Made by a program: the position numbers and the translations under genes | The notes under the pieces: generated by a model | What the model saw: only the letters and a program-made list of their open reading frames with translations | The model's database searches: none | What the model was told of the DNA's origin: nothing | Assembly (NCBI GenBank): GCA_937861115.1 | Contig: CALMBD010000304.1 | Span: 24,345-88,344 of the forward strand | Reading direction: 5' to 3' | Length of the DNA stretch: 64,000 bases | DNA from: an uncultured Bacteroidota bacterium | GTDB taxonomy: Bacteria > Bacteroidota > Bacteroidia > Chitinophagales > Saprospiraceae | Part shown: positions 27,504 to 34,931 of the stretch, one piece after another | Layout: every line of letters starts with the position of its first letter | Numbering within the stretch: position 1 is the stretch's first letter

Positions 27504-29138
27504 TCAACGGCCCTGCAACAAGCGGTACTCCTGCATTCGCGTTGCCAGGGCAACGTTGGCGGAATCGATGGTCATGCCTTGCTCCAGTTCGCCGATGGCC
27601 AGATCAAGGGCGCCGGCTTTCCGGTATACTTCGGCATTCTGAAGCCGTTTTTCGATCTCCAGTCTGTTGCGCGCGGCTTGTTCCGTTTTGAACTGAGACA
27701 AAGCCTGTTCGGCCTTTTGTTTGGCTTCGTCGGCTTTCCGGCGTTGCCCCAGGGCATAGATCAGCGCTGCTATGGAAAGCACAGACAGTACGAACCCGGC
27801 GATGGCGAGCATGTATGCGCGGCGTTTTTTCCGGCGTTCATTGGACAGTTCTGCTTCCCGGGCGGCAGCCTCGGCGGCTTCAAGCGCCTTTTGTTCGCTT
27901 TCCACTCGTCTTACCTTGGCTTTCAGTACGGGCACCACCAGGGTATCGTGGCTGAGTTCGTATGTATAGCCGCCGCGAAGGCTGGGCTCCGCCCGCAACA
28001 GGTGGGTGTCGACCAGCCTGCGCAGCAGGTCGTCGGATATCTCGAAGTCATCGCGTATCTGGCCTTCATAAAGGGTGAGCCTGCGCTGCTCCTTTTCATA
28101 TACCAGGCCCTCCTCGATCAGCCTTCTGGCGGCCAGTTGTTCTTCGGGGTCTTCAATACGCGCGATCTGGTTGTCGTAATAGTTGCGAAATACCTCTTCC
28201 GGATCGCCGATGTCGTTGTGGTCGATGTAGGTATCGTTCTCGTCAATCACCTTTTGCTCGACCGACTGGCAGAGTATCTGCAACTGGAATGACTCTACCG
28301 GGCCACCGCGTGTGAGGTAGCCGAGCATGGTATCGAGCGCCTGGGGTGTGTATTCAAAAGGAAGCGAGATAAAATCGCCGGCCATTTTGGCAGGCTGGAC
28401 AATTGCGGCCCGGGCTTCGGTTTTGGAGAGCGACTGCAGTTCGTAGCGGTTGGCAAGTATCTGGGGTACCTGCGGTTTCAGGATATCGAGCAGGCTCATT
28501 CTGTCGGATCGGATGGCGCACACGATGCGGATGGTCATGCGTTGCTCGAGTGCATCCTCATCTTCGTTCGATATCAGATCGGGCTGAGCGACCCGGAACA
28601 GTTCCGTCATTTTGCGTACGCGCTGGGGCACTGCCGTTTGCAGCAATTCCGCAAACTGCCGGCCAAACTGCTGTATGGCTTCTTCGGGATAGGTAAAGAG
28701 CTCTTCAAACTGGTCGAACACCAGCAACAGACCTTTTGAAACGCCTGATTTGGCATCGTTCAATTGCCGGGTCTTGGCCGCGTACCACAGCGACCGGTCG
28801 TCGGGATATATCTTTTCGAGGAATGTCTGTTGCCCATACCCCTTGCGAATGGCTTCCCGTGCGATTTGAGCGGGCATTTCCGTTTTGCTCTCCGTCCAGG
28901 CATTAAAGCGAATATTGAGTGCCGTAAGCCGTCCTTCCTGTTCCACGAGCGGCAGAATGCCTGCGTTGAGCAGCGAGCTTTTACCCAGTCCGGATTTGGA
29001 ATACAGGATGATCAGTTGCTGCAACTGGATCAGGCCGTACAGTTCGCGGACGGCTTTTTCACGCCCGAAAAACAAGTGCTGCTGATCGGGCGAGAACGGC
29101 CTGGCGCCGGGATATCTGTTTGATTGGTGGGCTTGCAA
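27504..29138 (-). CDS. nSTAND1-type NTPase with a transmembrane anchor
   Basis: A 544-residue STAND ATPase. YPGARPFSPDQQHLFFGRE at residues 9-27 is the nSTAND1 entry motif. The Walker A is SKSGLGKSS (47-55), the Walker B LLLVFDQFEELF (137-148), and a winged-helix-like region follows to about 400. A coiled coil leads into one membrane helix (about 441-463), and a C-terminal tail of about 80 residues has a second coil and a TPR-like stretch (AGALDLAIGELEQGM). The start is TTG, since no ATG is available before the conserved region. STAND NTPases act as signal-driven oligomeric switches. The SIR2/EAD gene ends 24 bases upstream and the WG gene begins 47 bases downstream. Cytoplasmic NTPase and periplasmic tail are inferred. 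Confidence 0.88.
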   Translation of the reverse strand: MQAHQSNRYPGARPFSPDQQHLFFGREKAVRELYGLIQLQQLIILYSKSGLGKSSLLNAGILPLVEQEGRLTALNIRFNAWTESKTEMPAQIAREAIRKGYGQQTFLEKIYPDDRSLWYAAKTRQLNDAKSGVSKGLLLVFDQFEELFTYPEEAIQQFGRQFAELLQTAVPQRVRKMTELFRVAQPDLISNEDEDALEQRMTIRIVCAIRSDRMSLLDILKPQVPQILANRYELQSLSKTEARAAIVQPAKMAGDFISLPFEYTPQALDTMLGYLTRGGPVESFQLQILCQSVEQKVIDENDTYIDHNDIGDPEEVFRNYYDNQIARIEDPEEQLAARRLIEEGLVYEKEQRRLTLYEGQIRDDFEISDDLLRRLVDTHLLRAEPSLRGGYTYELSHDTLVVPVLKAKVRRVESEQKALEAAEAAAREAELSNERRKKRRAYMLAIAGFVLSVLSIAALIYALGQRRKADEAKQKAEQALSQFKTEQAARNRLEIEKRLQNAEVYRKAGALDLAIGELEQGMTIDSANVALATRMQEYRLLQGR

Positions 29139-29162
29139 GGTGTAGATGATTTCAAATGGTTG

Positions 29163-30314
29163 TCAGCCCGGCATTCCCGCCGGTGCAGGCCCGGGACTAC
29201 CGATCTCCCGAATATTGTTGATGAGCGCCAGCAGGTCAAAATTTATCCTGGCCCGTTCCACCAGGTCTTCCTGGGAATAGGTCAGTCCCCGCTGCGTTTT
29301 CTTTTCCATCTCTTCAAAGCGGTTCATCAGCAGCACGATGTCGGTAAAAAAGCCGCTGTACTTCGCATTCTTGCTTCGCACCGGGGTAAGGTAAAGGCGC
29401 AGGGCATCGAGTGCTTCCCGCGTTTTTGCATAGGCGATCAGGTCGACGATGGTATCGAGGCTGATGCTCTCCGCCGGTACGGAGGAATCTGACGTCACCT
29501 CGGCTTTCCGAAGCAGGTTTTGGCTTGCGCAGCGTTCGTACAACTCATTGACGAACAACTCGACGTTCTCGTCTACAAACTGTATCTTGAACTGCTCCTC
29601 ATACATTGAACGGGTACGGCGCGTGAGGGTAGGTTTCGGCGAAATGCGTTCGAATCGCGCGCCGTCTACGTGCAGGCTCAGCACGCGCAGCAGCAGCTGC
29701 ATATACCATTTATCGAATGGCAGGCCCAGAAATATATAGTTACTGGCCTGCATCAACTCCGCCTTGAATTCCATGTTCATCTTGCCGCCCAGAAAGACTG
29801 CCTCCAGGTACCCGAAAAGGTCATTGTGGGTCAGTACCAGCGACTCGTCCTCTTCAACCCAGCCGAGGAGATTGTACACGACGGGTTGCTCGCCGATTTT
29901 CACCTCCTGTGTTCGCGCCGGCTGGTTGAAATGGTAAAAATCGCATTGGTGCTCGATACCCTTGCGCTGCATGATGTTGGAAAGCAGGCGGTCGGGTGTG
30001 AGCGTAACAATGATGGGAAACGGCATGGCGGCGACCTTTTCAAAGATCGACTCCGCTTTGGGGAAGGCCTGGCTGTAAAACTGCCGAATCTGCGAAATGA
30101 CCCGGCTCTTGAATTTGTTTTCCCGGAAAAGGAAAAAACCGTCGTGGTAATAGGATCGGATAAAAGGATTCTCCGGGTTGCGCGCGTCCAATGCGCGGCT
30201 AAGCGCTTCTTCAAGCGTCGTGCCCTCGCTATCGGTATACACCTGAGGGCCGATAAACAATACGCACTTGTTGCGGCGTATGGTGTCTATTACAAAATTC
30301 CAGTCTGTAGACAA
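29163..30314 (-). CDS. Degenerate SIR2-like protein with C-terminal EAD11-like adaptor
   Basis: A 383-residue protein. Residues 10-260 fit a SIR2-like Rossmann fold: CVLFIGPQ at 17-24, FPIIVTLTPDRLL at 99-111, NLLGWVEEDESLVLTHNDL at 148-166 and IFLGLPFDKWYMQLLLRVL at 194-212. The usual active signatures are altered: GAG reads GPQ, TxNYD reads TLTPD, and LHG reads LLG, so the catalytic Asn and His are missing. Residues about 285-370 (AKTREALDALRLYL ... RGLTYSQEDLVERARINFD) resemble effector-associated domain 11, an adaptor that links effectors to STAND NTPases. Start is TTG; an in-frame stop upstream excludes an ATG. It is first in the unit with a strong promoter. NAD hydrolysis is doubtful; a binding role is possible. 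Confidence 0.75.
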   Translation of the reverse strand: MSTDWNFVIDTIRRNKCVLFIGPQVYTDSEGTTLEEALSRALDARNPENPFIRSYYHDGFFLFRENKFKSRVISQIRQFYSQAFPKAESIFEKVAAMPFPIIVTLTPDRLLSNIMQRKGIEHQCDFYHFNQPARTQEVKIGEQPVVYNLLGWVEEDESLVLTHNDLFGYLEAVFLGGKMNMEFKAELMQASNYIFLGLPFDKWYMQLLLRVLSLHVDGARFERISPKPTLTRRTRSMYEEQFKIQFVDENVELFVNELYERCASQNLLRKAEVTSDSSVPAESISLDTIVDLIAYAKTREALDALRLYLTPVRSKNAKYSGFFTDIVLLMNRFEEMEKKTQRGLTYSQEDLVERARINFDLLALINNIREIGSPGPAPAGMPG

Positions 30315-30338
30315 GGTGTGATCAAATGGTTATTTGCT

Positions 30339-30368
30339 CAAAAGTAATGTTGTATGGCAGAAGGCACA
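30339..30368 (-). promoter_or_regulatory. Promoter of the SIR2/nSTAND/WG unit
   Basis: On the minus strand a TTG (30368-30366) is followed after 19 bases by TACTTTTG (30346-30339). Spacing and sequence match the Bacteroidota -33/-7 consensus well. The expected start near 30332 leaves a leader of about 18 bases before the TTG start codon. Confidence 0.65.
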
Positions 30369-30586
30369 ATATATTAGTTAAATATTTTGTGAAAATTAGT
30401 TCGGGTCGAACCCTTATTTCAAAAAGAGGGCTTTTGAGGTATAATCCGCTGTTTTTGTTGATGTCGTCAGGCCTCGATCTCGTGAACAAGCATGGCGGTA
30501 AGAGCGCAATCGAGACGGAAATTGACAAAATCTGCTCCCGACCATAAGGAGTGTCCTATTTTTACCCGATAAATTTTTTACAAACT

Positions 30587-32803
30587 ATGCGCCTGACACG
30601 CTTTATCCTTTTACTGCTCCCGCTCTCCCTCTTTTCACAACTACCCGTTACGCTTGAAGACATCTGGCAGAACGGTACCTTTTCCACGAAGTCTGTGCCG
30701 GGGTTCAACTTCCGCAAAGACGGCGTGCACTACACGCGACTGGCCGGCGGGGTCATAGAGCAATACGACCTGCGTACGGGAGCGCGCGCAGGGACGATTT
30801 TTGATGCTTCGGCCGTTACGCAGGCCGACCCTGCCTGGAAAGGCGCTTTTGACGGCTATTCGTTTAGTGCCGATGAGTCCAAAATACTACTTTCCGTCAA
30901 TACGGAACCTATCTACCGTAGGAGTAAAAAGGCTGAATACTTTGTTTTTGATCAGCGGACCGGCAAACTATCGGCGCTGTATCCCGGTGCAAAACAGCTT
31001 TGCCCTGCGTTTTCCCCGGATGGTTCCAAAGTCGCATTTATAGTTGCCAATGATTTGTATTACAAAGACTTATCAACCGGTAAAACAGTACGCATGACGG
31101 CCGACGGAAAGATGAACGAGATCATCAACGGGATGTCCGACTGGGTGTATGAAGAAGAATTCGAAATTGTGCGCACCTATGAATGGAGCCCCGACGGTTC
31201 CAAAATCGCGTTCCTTCGTTTTGATGAGCGCGATGTGCCTGAATTTACCATGGAGATGTACCGAGGCGGGGATTATCCGGAGCCGGTTACCTTTAAATAT
31301 CCTAAAGTAGGCGAAAAAAATGCGGTGGTGGATGCCCATATTTACGATCTCGGCAGCGGCAAAACAATTGACGTAGTTATCCCGGATCGGGAGAAGAACG
31401 ATGCCGACGGGCGCCTCGACGATTATATCCCGCGGCTGGTATGGACGCCCCGGAAACAACTCTGCCTGACCTGGATGAACCGTCACCAAAACCATCAAAA
31501 ATTACTGCTGGCCGATCCTGTCACGGGTGAATGCAGCGTTTTGCTGGAAGAGCAAAACAAATATTATATAGAGCTGCATGACGTCAATTTTCTTTCCGAC
31601 GGCTCAGGCTTCATCATTCAAAGCGAAAAAAGCGGCTTCAATCACCTGTACAAATACGATATGGCGGGAAAAGAAACTGAATCACTGACAAAAGGCGATT
31701 GGGAGGTGACCGAGTTTTACGGTGTGGATGAAAAGAATGGCTTGGTTTATTTTCAGGGGGCAAAGGAAAACCCGATGCAGCGCGAACTGTATTCCGTAAA
31801 ACTCAATGGGAAAAGTCTAAAAAAGATCAGCAAGGAAAAGGGCACTAACTCTGCTGTGTTCAGCAGCACGTTCGATTTCTATGTACACACCTTTTCTACT
31901 GTCAATACTCCGCCTCAATACCGGGTGTACAACCGCAAGGGAAAAGAGATCAGGAAGCTGGAAGAAAATGCCGCAGTCCGTTCTAAACAGGAGCAATACG
32001 GCGCCCTGCCCGTTGAGTTTTTTGATTTCAAAACTTCCGAAGATGTACAACTCAACGGCTGGATGATCAAACCGCAGGCGCCGGAATTCAAAGGGCAGCA
32101 ACTTCCGGTTTTGATGTTTGTATATGGTGGCCCCGGCAGTCAACAGGTGACCGATGCGTGGAAAGGGGCCAATTACTGGTGGTTCCAGATGCTTGCGCAA
32201 CAAGGTTACGTAGTGGCCTGCGTCGACAACCGAGGCACCGGAGGGCGCGGGGAGGCATTCAAAAAAATGACTTACAAACAACTGGGGCATTATGAGGTGA
32301 TCGATCAGATCGAAGCGGCGAGGTACCTGGGAAATCTGCCTTTTGTGGACAAAGCCCGCATCGGCATTTTCGGCTGGAGTTATGGCGGTTATATGTCGAG
32401 CCTGTGCCTGTTGAAGGGAAAAGAAGTGTTCAAATCTGCCATTGCCGTAGCGCCGGTCACAAACTGGAAATGGTACGACACGATCTATACAGAGCGCTAC
32501 ATGCAGACCAATAAAGAAAATCCGGAAGGGTACGAACAAAATTCACCGGTCAACTTTGCCGGTCAACTCGAAGGCGACTACCTGCTGGTACACGGCCTGG
32601 CCGACGATAATGTGCATTTTCAGCATGCGGCGGAAATGGCCAATCAACTGATCGCCAAAAACAAGCAATTCGACACGATGGTATATCCCAACCGCAACCA
32701 CGGGATCAATGGCGACAACGCCCGCCTGCATCTGTATACACTGATGACGAATTTCCTGAATAAAAAGTTGAAGTCAGGTGAAATAAAGAAAGTCAGGCCC
32801 TGA
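30587..32803 (+). CDS. Dipeptidyl-peptidase IV-like S9 peptidase
   Basis: A 738-residue exported peptidase with signal peptide (LTRFILLLLPLSLFS) , an N-terminal eight-bladed-type propeller and a C-terminal hydrolase domain. DWVYEEEF near residue 195 carries the Glu pair that anchors the free N-terminus of substrates in DPP-IV. Nucleophile Ser598 lies in GWSYGGYMSS, the acid in VHGLADDNVHF and the histidine in NRNHGINGDNA. It should release X-Pro or X-Ala dipeptides in the periplasm. I used the ATG at 30587 rather than a GTG at 30551 because it begins the signal peptide directly. The divergent neighbour is the SIR2-like gene. Confidence 0.93.
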   Translation: MRLTRFILLLLPLSLFSQLPVTLEDIWQNGTFSTKSVPGFNFRKDGVHYTRLAGGVIEQYDLRTGARAGTIFDASAVTQADPAWKGAFDGYSFSADESKILLSVNTEPIYRRSKKAEYFVFDQRTGKLSALYPGAKQLCPAFSPDGSKVAFIVANDLYYKDLSTGKTVRMTADGKMNEIINGMSDWVYEEEFEIVRTYEWSPDGSKIAFLRFDERDVPEFTMEMYRGGDYPEPVTFKYPKVGEKNAVVDAHIYDLGSGKTIDVVIPDREKNDADGRLDDYIPRLVWTPRKQLCLTWMNRHQNHQKLLLADPVTGECSVLLEEQNKYYIELHDVNFLSDGSGFIIQSEKSGFNHLYKYDMAGKETESLTKGDWEVTEFYGVDEKNGLVYFQGAKENPMQRELYSVKLNGKSLKKISKEKGTNSAVFSSTFDFYVHTFSTVNTPPQYRVYNRKGKEIRKLEENAAVRSKQEQYGALPVEFFDFKTSEDVQLNGWMIKPQAPEFKGQQLPVLMFVYGGPGSQQVTDAWKGANYWWFQMLAQQGYVVACVDNRGTGGRGEAFKKMTYKQLGHYEVIDQIEAARYLGNLPFVDKARIGIFGWSYGGYMSSLCLLKGKEVFKSAIAVAPVTNWKWYDTIYTERYMQTNKENPEGYEQNSPVNFAGQLEGDYLLVHGLADDNVHFQHAAEMANQLIAKNKQFDTMVYPNRNHGINGDNARLHLYTLMTNFLNKKLKSGEIKKVRP

Positions 32804-32812
32804 AACCCGGGT

Positions 32813-33271
32813 TCAATGTGAAGAAAAATCGGGCAATTTGGGTAAATAGGCAAAATCCTGTTTTTCAAAATCCAAAACACAGCAAAAAGTCGACAGGCCA
32901 TTGGTAACGGCCAGATACGGAGCCTGCCATTGCATGTTGTAGCGCGCTGCCTGTTCGAATGTGGACCGGGTCAGAGGCACTTTGGGCGATTTGCATTCAA
33001 TCAGCAGCCAGGGTTTTATCGCCTCATCGAATACGATAATATCGCATCGCCGCTGTTGTCCGTTCAGCGTAAAACCTGCCTCCACCCGAATTCGATTCGC
33101 GGGGTACCGGCAATCTTCGAGCAGGTATAGTACGACCAGTTGCCGCAGCAGTTCCTCCGGTGTAAGGACGATATCCTTGCGCCGTATCGGATCGAACACG
33201 AACGATTTGCCGCCGGAAGATGTCAGGCGGAGTTTGGGTTGAAATTGCAGAAAATCGAGTTGAAGCAACAC
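32813..33271 (-). CDS. Stand-alone HsdR N-terminal-like nuclease-fold protein
   Basis: A 152-residue protein matching the type I restriction HsdR N-terminal domain. The PD-(D/E)xK core is seen as RCDIIVFDEAIKPWLLIECKSP, with the acidic and Lys ligands, after a conserved RIRVEAGFTLNGQQRR. It has no helicase and no HsdM/HsdS partner nearby. Short proteins of this type are widespread in Bacteroidota; their role is uncertain and they should not be read as evidence of a restriction system. Convergent with the DPP-IV gene, with ten bases between stops. Confidence 0.75.
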   Translation of the reverse strand: MLLQLDFLQFQPKLRLTSSGGKSFVFDPIRRKDIVLTPEELLRQLVVLYLLEDCRYPANRIRVEAGFTLNGQQRRCDIIVFDEAIKPWLLIECKSPKVPLTRSTFEQAARYNMQWQAPYLAVTNGLSTFCCVLDFEKQDFAYLPKLPDFSSH

Positions 33272-33306
33272 GCTGCGAAGATGCGGATTTAACCAAAACG
33301 AAGCAC

Positions 33307-33314
33307 TACATTTG
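33307..33314 (+). promoter_or_regulatory. -7 promoter element for the lipid kinase gene
   Basis: TACATTTG is an exact TAnnTTTG match 24 bases before the ATG at 33339. Confidence 0.45.
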
Positions 33315-33338
33315 CCTGATTTTCAGCCTTAAACCCTT

Positions 33339-34259
33339 ATGGAACAGCCTTTTTGGTACATTATTGCCAACCCCACATCCGGCGGCGGTACGGTCGAAAA
33401 ACACTGGCCGGCCCTTGAACGGCTCTTGCAGGAGATGGGATTTTCCTATTCAATTCAATTTACCGAACGCCGCGGCCACGCCGCCCGGCTTGCTGAAGAT
33501 GCCATTCTGAAAGGTCATAGGCATATCCTTGCCATCGGTGGTGATGGCACCAATCACGAAATAATCAATGGTATCCTGGGCCAACAAGCCGTTCCGTCGC
33601 AGGCGGTATATTATGCTTTGTTGCCGGCAGGTACGGGCAACGACTGGGCACGTCAATATGGTATCCCTGTTGATTCGCGACAGCGGCTGGAAAGACTGAA
33701 AGCGTGTCGCACCACCTTTCAGGATGCCGGGCTGGTTCACTTTTTAAACGAGGGCCAATCCGGATCGCGGTATTTCGTAAATGTGGCGGGTATGGCTTAC
33801 GACGGGTTTATCGGCAAAAAATTGTTGGAAAACCCCGTGAAAAACCGAATGGAGTACCTGCTCCGGGTAGCACAGTATTTATTTGAATACAAACTGAGCA
33901 AGGCGCGCATTTGCTTTGACGATCACGTTGTGGAAGATTTCTTTTACACCGTCAATATTGGACTTTGCCGCTATTCCGGCGGCGGTATGCAGTTCGTACC
34001 GCAGGCTGTTCCCGACGACGGCCTGTTCGCACTCACTTTTGCCCGCCGTCTCGCCAAATGGGAAGTACTGCTCCAGACGCGGCGCTTTTACAATGGAACG
34101 CTGCTGGAGCATCCCAGGGTGGAGGGGTACCAGGCAAAAAAAATCCGGGTTGAACACGTCGGCATGATTCCAACCCTCCTTGAGGCAGACGGTGAATTTC
34201 TGGGCGAGACACCGGTTGAGTTTATTCTGCTTGAAAATGCCCTGCGCATCGTTTTGTGA
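33339..34259 (+). CDS. Diacylglycerol kinase family lipid kinase
   Basis: A 306-residue member of the DAGK_cat/YegS/BmrU family. ANPTSGGGTVEK near residue 10 and the nucleotide-binding GGDGTNHEIING near residue 67 are diagnostic, and LLPAGTGNDWAR near 100 is the second conserved loop. These soluble kinases phosphorylate diacylglycerol, sphingosine-type or undecaprenol-like lipids. In a Bacteroidota organism that makes sphingolipids a long-chain base is possible, but substrate cannot be read from sequence. Confidence 0.87.
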   Translation: MEQPFWYIIANPTSGGGTVEKHWPALERLLQEMGFSYSIQFTERRGHAARLAEDAILKGHRHILAIGGDGTNHEIINGILGQQAVPSQAVYYALLPAGTGNDWARQYGIPVDSRQRLERLKACRTTFQDAGLVHFLNEGQSGSRYFVNVAGMAYDGFIGKKLLENPVKNRMEYLLRVAQYLFEYKLSKARICFDDHVVEDFFYTVNIGLCRYSGGGMQFVPQAVPDDGLFALTFARRLAKWEVLLQTRRFYNGTLLEHPRVEGYQAKKIRVEHVGMIPTLLEADGEFLGETPVEFILLENALRIVL

Positions 34260-34358
34260 TCTGGCCGGGCAACATCGCCAGTTTTATGTAAACACTACGT
34301 ATTTCAATATATATCTACATATTTTTGGGTTTTTGTATAAAATTATATCACCACTACA

Positions 34359-34366
34359 TACTTTCG
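34359..34366 (+). promoter_or_regulatory. -7 promoter element for the small membrane-protein gene
   Basis: TACTTTCG lies 39 bases before the ATG at 34405. A TTTTTG occurs roughly 22 bases upstream, fitting a -33 element. Confidence 0.4.
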
Positions 34367-34404
34367 CAGAATAAACATATCAGTTCACCTAAAATCAAAA
34401 CGAT

Positions 34405-34827
34405 ATGAATACCAAAGTTTTACTTGCAGCAGTTGCGGGTGGTGTTGTCACTTTTCTGCTGGGCTGGCTGGTTTACGGCATAGCCCTGAAAGGTTTCTTT
34501 GACAGCAATATGGGTTCTGCCACCGGTGTAATGCGCGGTGAGGAAGACATGCAATTGTGGGCCGTTTTTGTGGGCAATGTCGCATGGGCGCTCCTTCTGG
34601 CATTGCTGTATTCCCGCTGGGCAGGCATTACTACCTTTTCGAGCGGCGCCATGTCAGGCGCCTGGATTAGCCTCCTCATGGCCCTTGGTATCGACCTTAT
34701 CATGTACGGCACGACCAATATGTCTACGCTTGCAGCTACTCTTGTTGATCCTATTGTCAGCGCAGTAATGGGCGCTGCCAGCGGCGGCGTCGTCGGATGG
34801 GTTTTAGGTTATGGCAGTAAATCCTGA
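34405..34827 (+). CDS. Four-helix membrane protein of unknown function
   Basis: A 140-residue protein with four predicted membrane helices (about 5-28, 50-66, 78-98, 110-135) and many Gly and Ala residues, including VAGGVVTFLLGWLVYG. I do not recognise a family with confidence. It has its own -7 box and a strong terminator, so it appears to be a single-gene transcript. Confidence 0.6.
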   Translation: MNTKVLLAAVAGGVVTFLLGWLVYGIALKGFFDSNMGSATGVMRGEEDMQLWAVFVGNVAWALLLALLYSRWAGITTFSSGAMSGAWISLLMALGIDLIMYGTTNMSTLAATLVDPIVSAVMGAASGGVVGWVLGYGSKS

Positions 34828-34883
34828 TAATCAATCAAATATAATTAAAGCCGGCACAAGTGAGCCGACAACAAAACTTTACC

Positions 34884-34920
34884 CGCCCTGTGGCTTGCTG
34901 CCACAGGGCGAGTTTGTTTT
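34884..34920 (+). terminator. Terminator between the membrane-protein gene and FTCD
   Basis: CGCCCTGTGGC at 34884-34894 pairs perfectly with GCCACAGGGCG at 34900-34910, with a five-base loop, followed by AGTTTGTTTT. The downstream gene starts 22 bases later. Confidence 0.85.
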
Positions 34921-34927
34921 ACCTTCG
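34920..34927 (+). promoter_or_regulatory. -7 promoter element at the FTCD start
   Basis: TACCTTCG ends five bases before the ATG at 34932. If used, the transcript would start at or next to the start codon, giving a leaderless message. It overlaps the end of the terminator T-run. Confidence 0.35.
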
Positions 34928-34931
34928 CCGC

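Noticed and set aside
30322-30547. Short frames on both strands between the SIR2-like and DPP-IV genes
   Set aside because: They overlap the promoter of the SIR2 unit, have no recognisable features and are probably non-coding.
32813-33271. Restriction-modification locus suggested by the HsdR-N domain
   Set aside because: No HsdM, HsdS or helicase portion is present, and the 152-residue protein is a common stand-alone type in this phylum.
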